Position numbers and translations under genes: made by a program
Source: Acetobacteraceae bacterium
Lineage (GTDB): Bacteria; Pseudomonadota; Alphaproteobacteria; Acetobacterales; Acetobacteraceae
DNA: 12,396 bases
Direction: 5' to 3'
NCBI GenBank assembly: GCA_019237355.1
Contig: JAFAHH010000661.1
Span: 1-12,396, forward strand
Notes under the pieces: model-generated
The model's input: the letters and a program-made list of their open reading frames with translations, nothing else
What the model was told of the DNA's origin: nothing
The model's database searches: none
Shown here: in pieces, positions 7,571 through 12,396 of the stretch
How positions within the stretch are numbered: position 1 is the first letter of the stretch
Layout: each line of letters begins with the position of its first letter

Positions 7571-8889
7571 TCCAGGTTCCCACCCTCTCCCCGCGGGAAA
7601 TCGTCTCCGAGCTCGACCGGTTCATCGTGGGCCAGGACGACGCCAAGCGTGCCGTCGCGATTGCCTTGCGCAACCGCTGGCGGCGGCAGCAACTGCCCGA
7701 AGCCATGCGTGAGGAAGTGGTGCCGAAAAACATCCTGATGATCGGACCCACCGGTTGCGGCAAGACCGAAATTGCCCGCCGGCTCGCCAAGCTCGCGCAA
7801 GCGCCGTTCCTCAAGGTCGAAGCAACCAAGTTCACCGAAGTTGGGTATGTCGGCCGTGATGTGGAGAGCATTGTCCGGGACCTCGTTGAGTCCAGCCTGG
7901 TGCTGCTGCGTGACGCGAGCCGGAAGGAGGTTCAGTCCAAGGCGGAGTTCGCCGCTGAAGAGCGGTTGATCACTGCCCTGGTGGGCGAGGGCGCGGCGGC
8001 CGACACGCGGTCGCGCTTCCGGAAAATGCTGCGCAGCGGGGAGCTGGATAAGCGTGAGGTTGAGGTGTCCATCTCCGAGCCCGCGTCCCTGCCAATCGGC
8101 CAGCTTGATATTCCGGGCATGCCGCCGGGTCAGATGATCAACCTGAGCGAGATGATGAAGAATATGTTCGGCCGCCCGCAGCAGCGGCGCCGGCTGACGG
8201 TGGAGGCCGCAAGGGAGGCGCTGCAGCGCGAAGAGGCCGACCGGCTGTTGGACAACGACCGGCTGGCTAAGGACGCAGTCGCCCATGCCGAGAATCACGG
8301 CATCGTCTTCATCGACGAGATCGACAAGATTTGCGCCCGCAGCTCGGAAGGCGGATTCCGGGGCGCGGACGTGTCCCGCGAGGGGGTCCAGCGGGACCTG
8401 CTGCCCCTAATCGAGGGCACCACGGTCAATACCAAATACGGCCCGGTCAAAACCGACTACGTTCTGTTCATTGCTTCCGGCGCGTTCCACTTGGCGAAGC
8501 CCGCGGATCTGTTGCCGGAATTGCAGGGCCGGCTGCCGATCCGAGTGGAGCTGGCGTCCCTTTCCCGGGCCGACCTGCGTCGGATTCTGACCGAGCCAGA
8601 GCATAGCCTCATCAAGCAATATGAGGCCCCGATGGCCACCGAGAATGTCGATCTCCGGTTCACCGGGGATGCCATTGATGCCATGGCCGAGCTCGCCGCG
8701 GATATCAACGAGCGGGTGGAAAATATCGGCGCCCGGCGACTGCACACGGTCATGGAGAAATTGGTTGAGGATATTAGCTTCTCTGCCACCGAGCGGTCGG
8801 GCGAGGCCATAGAGGTTGACGCCGCCTACGTGAATGAGCGCGTGGCGCCACTGGCACAGAAAGGCGACCTGAGCCGGTTTATCTTGTAG
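7567..8889 (+). CDS. hslU: ATP-dependent protease ATPase subunit HslU (ClpY)
   Basis: AAA+ unfoldase that caps HslV and threads substrates into it using ATP. At 440 residues it is the normal length for the family. The Walker A motif GPTGCGKT is at 60-67, the pore-loop GYVG at 93-96, the inserted I-domain at roughly 110-240, the Walker B IVFIDE at 246-251, the GRLPIRVEL stretch with the arginine-finger region at 321-329, and the sensor 2 GARRLH at 388-393. The C-terminal tail LSRFIL is the segment that docks into HslV. The ATG overlaps the hslV stop codon. All catalytic residues I can check are intact. Confidence 0.98.
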   Translation: MIQVPTLSPREIVSELDRFIVGQDDAKRAVAIALRNRWRRQQLPEAMREEVVPKNILMIGPTGCGKTEIARRLAKLAQAPFLKVEATKFTEVGYVGRDVESIVRDLVESSLVLLRDASRKEVQSKAEFAAEERLITALVGEGAAADTRSRFRKMLRSGELDKREVEVSISEPASLPIGQLDIPGMPPGQMINLSEMMKNMFGRPQQRRRLTVEAAREALQREEADRLLDNDRLAKDAVAHAENHGIVFIDEIDKICARSSEGGFRGADVSREGVQRDLLPLIEGTTVNTKYGPVKTDYVLFIASGAFHLAKPADLLPELQGRLPIRVELASLSRADLRRILTEPEHSLIKQYEAPMATENVDLRFTGDAIDAMAELAADINERVENIGARRLHTVMEKLVEDISFSATERSGEAIEVDAAYVNERVAPLAQKGDLSRFIL

Positions 8890-8890
8890 C

Positions 8891-8900
8891 GGTTATAACC
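8891..8900. promoter_or_regulatory. Perfect palindrome GGTTATAACC, candidate operator of the toxin-antitoxin locus
   Basis: A ten-base perfect palindrome begins two bases after the hslU stop codon and 74 bases before the antitoxin start. AbrB-type antitoxins usually repress their own promoter, so an operator is plausible. A weak promoter-like pair, TTGCAC at 8905-8910 and TACTCT at 8928-8933 with 17 bases between, follows it. A related sequence, GGTTATAGACC, recurs at 9647-9657 beyond the toxin gene. Function is inferred only. Confidence 0.35.
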
Positions 8901-8973
8901 TCTGTTGCACTGGCCCCCCGCCTCGCTTACTCTTCGGCCACAAACCCCGCCGGCGAAGCCAAGGATTGGCGCC

Positions 8974-9228
8974 ATGACGGCTCTGAAGCTTACCAGTATT
9001 GGGAATTCTGTGGGCGTGATCCTCCCGCGCGAGCTGCTGGTTAAACTTGGCGTGCAAAAGGGAGACACCCTGTATGCTATCGATATTCTGGAGGGCGTGC
9101 GCCTGACCACCGCTGATCCAAATTTTGCAGCGCAGATGAAGGTGGCCGAGCGCGTGATGCGGGAGCGCCGCGCCGCCTACGTGAGCTGGCTAAAAACTGA
9201 TTGTCTGGCTTTCGCGTCAGCTCACTGA
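8974..9228 (+). CDS. AbrB/MazE-like antitoxin with a frameshifted C-terminus
   Basis: Small SpoVT/AbrB-type swapped-hairpin DNA-binding protein. The N-terminal half is typical: MTALKLTSIGNSVGVILPRE at 1-20, then LLVKLGVQKGDTLY, then FAAQMKVAERVMRERRAA at 51-68. After residue 68 the sequence changes character to an unrelated-looking tail of 16 residues. Restoring one C after 9177 gives the family-like ending LRELAKN with a stop at 9198-9200, for about 75 residues, overlapping the toxin start. I therefore read the present 84-residue product as a frameshifted antitoxin. The C-terminal part of such antitoxins binds the toxin, while the DNA-binding half looks intact, so it may still repress. The ATG at 8974 begins exactly at the conserved domain; no strong ribosome site is seen. 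Confidence 0.83.
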   Translation: MTALKLTSIGNSVGVILPRELLVKLGVQKGDTLYAIDILEGVRLTTADPNFAAQMKVAERVMRERRAAYVSWLKTDCLAFASAH

Positions 9229-9577
9229 GGCGATTCACGACGAACAACTCGCGCAACACGGGGGTGCGCCCGGCCTACGCGATGAGGGCTTATTAGAGGA
9301 CGCGTTGGCGCGGCCCCTCAATCTCGCATCATACGACACCGGCGAGATGGCCGATTTGGCCGCCATGTATGCGCTGGCGATCACGCGGAACCATCCGTTT
9401 GTCGCTGGAAATAAGCGTACAGCCTGCCTAGCACTCGAAACATTTCTCGCTCTCAATGGTTGTCGGTTTCTTGCCGGAGACCCTGAGTTAGTCGTCATCA
9501 TGCGGTCGATAGCAGCCGGAGAAATCACCGACGCAGAGTTCACGAACTGGGTGCGCGGAAACGTACGCGCACCGTGA
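9197..9577 (+). pseudogene. Doc/Fic-family toxin (death on curing), start lost and motif Asp replaced
   Basis: Doc toxins are Fic-fold kinases; phage P1 Doc phosphorylates elongation factor EF-Tu and halts translation. The full domain reads from the region of 9197: WLSRQLTEAIHDEQLAQHGGAPG near the N-terminus, then HPFVAGNKRTACLALETFLALNG, ending after 126 codons, the same length as P1 Doc. There is no ATG, GTG or TTG at the expected start. The codon at 9197 is CTG in the position where ATGA overlap with the antitoxin would be expected, and an in-frame stop (TAA 9191-9193) closes the frame just before it. The next in-frame start-type codon, TTG at 9305, would remove about 36 residues. The catalytic motif HxFx(D)xNKR has His66 but Ala70 where P1 Doc has Asp70. 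It is probably inactive or poorly made; CTG initiation remains possible. Confidence 0.78.
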
Positions 9578-9584
9578 GCCTGCT

Positions 9585-9640
9585 GCGCGGTTCCGCCTCA
9601 GAGGAAAACCGCGCTAGGCGCTTTTCTTGGCAAGAGCGCC
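9585..9640 (+). terminator. Two adjacent hairpins after the toxin gene, probable terminator
   Basis: The first hairpin pairs GCGCGGTT (9585-9592) with AACCGCGC (9607-9614). The second pairs GGCGCT (9617-9622) with AGCGCC (9635-9640) and has an inner CTTG-G-CAAG stem. A TTTTCTT stretch at 9622-9628 follows the first hairpin and lies inside the second. They start eight bases beyond the toxin stop and would separate the toxin-antitoxin transcript from the acyltransferase genes. Termination is inferred. Confidence 0.5.
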
Positions 9641-9712
9641 AGGCACGGTTATAGACCCGCCCAACTCAGCTGATGGGTTCCGAATCGGCCTGCGTCTTCC
9701 TAGGATCACTAA

Positions 9713-11140
9713 ATGCTCTTCTACGAGCCGCTGTTTCTCTTTCTGTTCCTACCTTTGGTTTACCTGCTTTACTTGCTCGTGGAGCGCCAGTTCCGGCTCC
9801 GCGCGGCGGTAATCCTTCTGGCGAGCGTGTTTTTTTATGCCTGGTCAGAACCGCTTTTCGTGCCAGTCGTGCTTCTGTCTGGCGCCCTCGACCATGCCCT
9901 CGGGCTACGGCTTGCTCGAGCACCGCGCCAATCCCGGCGTGCCCACACGCTGCTCGCGATAGGAGTTGTCGCCAATATTGGCATCTTGATCCATTACAAA
10001 TATACTCGATTCCTCATTGAAAATATCGATTCACTGCTGCACGGGCTTGCAATTCCGCCCCTCACCGTGCCGCAAATTGCTTTGCCTATCGGCGTGTCCT
10101 TCATTGTGTTCGAAAAAATCACCTATTTGGTTGACATTCAGCGTGGCCTCAGCCGTCCCGCACCCAGTTTCACGCGTTATCTGCTTTACGTATTCTTTTT
10201 TCCGAAGCTGCTCGCCGGACCGATTATCAAATATCACGAGATGGAAGCGCAGATCGAAACCCTGCCGGCCGCCAATTTCGACGATTTCGCGGCTGGCTTC
10301 CTGCGATTCATGCTGGGAGTTGTGAAGAAGACGCTACTTGCGGATACGCTTGCGACGGGGGCGGATAGCGTCTTCAACGACCGGACCGGCTTCGTTGGCT
10401 TTGGCGATGCCTGGTGGGGCGTGATTCTGTTCACGTTTCAGATCTATTTCGATTTTTCGGCCTATTCCGATATGGCGATAGGCATCGCCCGGATGCTCGG
10501 CTTTCGCCTGCGCGAGAATTTCAATATGCCGTATATCTCATGCAGCATAACGGAGTTTTGGCATCGCTGGCATATCTCGCTTTCAACCTGGATCCGTGAG
10601 TACCTTTACATCCCGTTGGGCGGAAATCGGGTGGGGGTGGCGCGGCAATACCTGAATCTTTGGATATGCTTTCTGGCATCTGGCATATGGCACGGAGCGG
10701 CTTGGACTTACGTGATCTGGGGTGCGTATAACGGGCTGTTCCTCGCGCTCGACAAGTTATTTCTTCTTCGGGTATTACGCTGGGTGCCGCCGCTTGTGGC
10801 CAACGCGTTTACATTTTTCGTCGTTATGGTCGGCTGGGTCCTGTTTCGCGCCCATTCGCTGGACCAAGCCGGGGAGTTCTTTCATGCGATGCTTCATCCG
10901 GGTTTGATCGGGACAACCACACAAATTTACATCACTACCGATATCAAAACCGCCGCGGTGGTGGCCGCCATCATCTGCGCCATTCCCCGCCTGCCCGGCT
11001 GGCCGTGGCTGCGTGATCAGGCGCTTCGTCCCGAGTGGCGCGCGTTTGCCGTGCAAATGGTGCTGGCGGCGCTGTTTGTGGGCGCAGTAGGCAAGGCAGT
11101 TGCCGATCCGTTCAAGCCATTTCTCTATTTCCGGTTCTGA
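9713..11140 (+). CDS. MBOAT-family membrane O-acyltransferase (AlgI-like)
   Basis: A 475-residue polytopic inner-membrane protein. AlgI-type members take an acyl group, usually acetyl, from a cytoplasmic donor and pass it across the membrane for modification of an exported polysaccharide. Signature stretches are FFFPKLLAGPIIKYHEM at 161-177, QIYFDFSAYSDMAIGIARMLG at 243-263, EFWHRWHISLSTWIREYLYI at 281-300, and LASGIWHGAAWTYVIWGAYNG at 321-341, with the invariant catalytic His at 327. The ATG has AGGA seven bases upstream. The stop overlaps the next gene's ATG as TGATG, so the two are translationally coupled. The polysaccharide acceptor cannot be identified, as no polymerase or glycosyltransferase is in the window. 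Confidence 0.95.
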   Translation: MLFYEPLFLFLFLPLVYLLYLLVERQFRLRAAVILLASVFFYAWSEPLFVPVVLLSGALDHALGLRLARAPRQSRRAHTLLAIGVVANIGILIHYKYTRFLIENIDSLLHGLAIPPLTVPQIALPIGVSFIVFEKITYLVDIQRGLSRPAPSFTRYLLYVFFFPKLLAGPIIKYHEMEAQIETLPAANFDDFAAGFLRFMLGVVKKTLLADTLATGADSVFNDRTGFVGFGDAWWGVILFTFQIYFDFSAYSDMAIGIARMLGFRLRENFNMPYISCSITEFWHRWHISLSTWIREYLYIPLGGNRVGVARQYLNLWICFLASGIWHGAAWTYVIWGAYNGLFLALDKLFLLRVLRWVPPLVANAFTFFVVMVGWVLFRAHSLDQAGEFFHAMLHPGLIGTTTQIYITTDIKTAAVVAAIICAIPRLPGWPWLRDQALRPEWRAFAVQMVLAALFVGAVGKAVADPFKPFLYFRF

Positions 11141-12351
11141 TGCGGGGCTTTCCAACATATTTGCGAACCTGGCTGCCGCGCTTGCCCGTGCTGTTGGGGG
11201 CCGGCCTGCTGGCGCTCGCATGCGGACAGATCGTGTGGAATGCGAGTCTAGGGACCGCGTTCCCACGCCTGCATATGCGGGTGAAGCAGGTTCTACTCGG
11301 ACAGGGTGCAGAGCAGCCTGTCCCGCCTTCGTGGAACAACCTGCTCACGGGGCGTTTCCAGCAGGATTTCGCAACCAATTTGGGCAAGCTGAGCGTGCTG
11401 CGGCGTGATGCGGTCCGGTGGAAGACCCAGGTTTATTACTCGGCTTTCGGTATGTCCGCTTGGCCGAACATTGTGGTCGGCAACAATCGTCAGCTGTTCC
11501 AATGGCCCTACATCCAGGAGTTTTGCACGCGCGATTTAGCCCAGTTCCGGCCCCAGGCCGAGGCCTGGGTCACCCGGCTGCGCGCGTTGCAGGACGATTT
11601 CCAGCGGCGCGGCAAGCGCTTTCTCTATCTAATTACGCCTTCAAAGGCTGCTGTTTATCCCAACTATCTGCCGCCAGATTTCACCTGCCGCTCACAAGAG
11701 GCGGACCGAGCCGGCAAGCTCACGCTCTATCGCAAGCTTCTCGATAATGGGGGGGTGGATTATGTCGATGCGGCCGGCCTTGTCGAAGCAAACAAGAATG
11801 CTTTTGATGTCGATCTGTTTCCGAGAGGCGGAGCTCATTGGAATAGGCTCGCGGCGTCGCTCGCTGCCCAAAGGATCACAGCCCACGTCAACCAGTCCGA
11901 GCGGCTACTGACACCCTTCCAGTTCGATTGGCGCATTTCCTGGCATCCGACCGGGTCGGATCGCGACCTTTATGACGTGTTGAATCTGGTCTTTCGGGAC
12001 GACCACTACCCAGTGCCCGTCCTATCATATCGTTCAGCCTCGCCGCCGCAGTGCCGGCCGGCGCATATTGTTGAGGTCACTGGCAGCTTTATTTTCGAAG
12101 TCAATGAAGTTCTCGGGCAAGTTGCATGCCGCCCGGCCATTAGCGCATGGTTTTATTGGGATCTGAAGCATTTCGAATATCCGAACGGCGAGCAGACCCC
12201 TGTACCGGTCGACCCTGCCCGGCGCAGCCAAGACCTATTGCGCGATGCGGACCTTGTCATCCTCGAGGAGAATGAGTCGGTCCTTCCCCAATCCGGGCAC
12301 GCTGAAAAGCTCATGCAGCTCATGGCCGGGCAGGTGACGGCAGCAAAGTAG
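11140..12351 (+). CDS. AlgX/AlgJ-like SGNH-type O-acetyltransferase partner protein
   Basis: A 403-residue protein with one N-terminal membrane segment at about 13-33 (signal anchor), so the rest is predicted to be periplasmic. Its position directly behind an MBOAT gene and its layout fit AlgJ/AlgX-type proteins, which place acetyl groups on polysaccharide. Supporting stretches are FLYLITPSKAAVYPNYLP at 161-178, LFPRGGAHWNRLAA at 226-239, and VEVTGSFIFEVNEVL at 311-325. His233 and Ser316 are the likely catalytic pair. The Asp of the usual DxH motif is Gly231 here, and the usual GDS around the Ser reads TGS, so it is a divergent member or uses a different acid. The ATG at 11140 overlaps the MBOAT stop; the frame is open further upstream, but that part lies inside the MBOAT gene. 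Context raises confidence; the exact reaction is inferred. Confidence 0.78.
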   Translation: MRGFPTYLRTWLPRLPVLLGAGLLALACGQIVWNASLGTAFPRLHMRVKQVLLGQGAEQPVPPSWNNLLTGRFQQDFATNLGKLSVLRRDAVRWKTQVYYSAFGMSAWPNIVVGNNRQLFQWPYIQEFCTRDLAQFRPQAEAWVTRLRALQDDFQRRGKRFLYLITPSKAAVYPNYLPPDFTCRSQEADRAGKLTLYRKLLDNGGVDYVDAAGLVEANKNAFDVDLFPRGGAHWNRLAASLAAQRITAHVNQSERLLTPFQFDWRISWHPTGSDRDLYDVLNLVFRDDHYPVPVLSYRSASPPQCRPAHIVEVTGSFIFEVNEVLGQVACRPAISAWFYWDLKHFEYPNGEQTPVPVDPARRSQDLLRDADLVILEENESVLPQSGHAEKLMQLMAGQVTAAK

Positions 12352-12396
12352 AAGGTGATGGTTTGCGGCGGGATCGGCTCTTTAACCTTTGGCCGG

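Noticed and set aside
7534..8298. Minus-strand open frame of 254 codons opposite hslU
   Set aside because: hslU is certain on the other strand and this frame has no recognisable domain.
12358..12396. Possible start of a further plus-strand gene (ATG GTT TGC...) at the window edge
   Set aside because: Only 13 codons are visible, with no recognisable motif and a poorly spaced ribosome site; it cannot be supported from this window.

Overview
The window looks like chromosomal DNA of a GC-rich alphaproteobacterium, perhaps Acetobacteraceae or another Rhodospirillales lineage. The best evidence is HslV, which carries the alphaproteobacterial-style propeptide ending in HG before the catalytic Thr-Thr. 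GC-rich codon use and the GntP, MscS and PaaI-like protein types fit. The lineage is an inference from protein character; there is no rRNA or tRNA in the window.

Layout. From 1 to 6681 every recognisable gene is on the minus strand. In transcription order these are an MscS-family channel (6681-5323), a GntP-family permease (5031-3577) with a patatin-like phospholipase just behind it (3549-2449), a strong hairpin terminator (2389-2430), a frameshifted short-chain dehydrogenase (2148-1306), and a CYP102-type cytochrome P450 (1216 to the window edge). The edge cuts the P450 exactly before its haem cysteine. From 6795 on every gene is on the plus strand: a decayed PaaI-type thioesterase fragment (6795-7015), the hslV-hslU protease operon (7016-8889), an AbrB-like antitoxin with a Doc-family toxin (8974-9577), paired hairpins (9585-9640), and a translationally coupled MBOAT acyltransferase and AlgX/AlgJ-like protein pair (9713-12351).

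How the genes work together. HslV and HslU form an ATP-dependent protease. The permease and patatin genes are probably one operon, suggesting uptake of a small organic acid linked to ester or lipid hydrolysis. The MBOAT and AlgX-like proteins probably O-acylate an exported polysaccharide, with the MBOAT protein moving acyl groups across the membrane and the second protein acting in the periplasm.

The main unexpected result is the amount of decay confined to dispensable genes. The dehydrogenase has a +1 and a -1 shift, the thioesterase remnant has two +1 shifts and no 3' half, and the antitoxin appears to have lost one base near its C-terminus. The Doc toxin lacks a normal start codon and has Ala where the family has the catalytic-motif Asp. 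The eight other genes read through cleanly. I see no clearly new defence system, CRISPR array, prophage or complete insertion sequence here.
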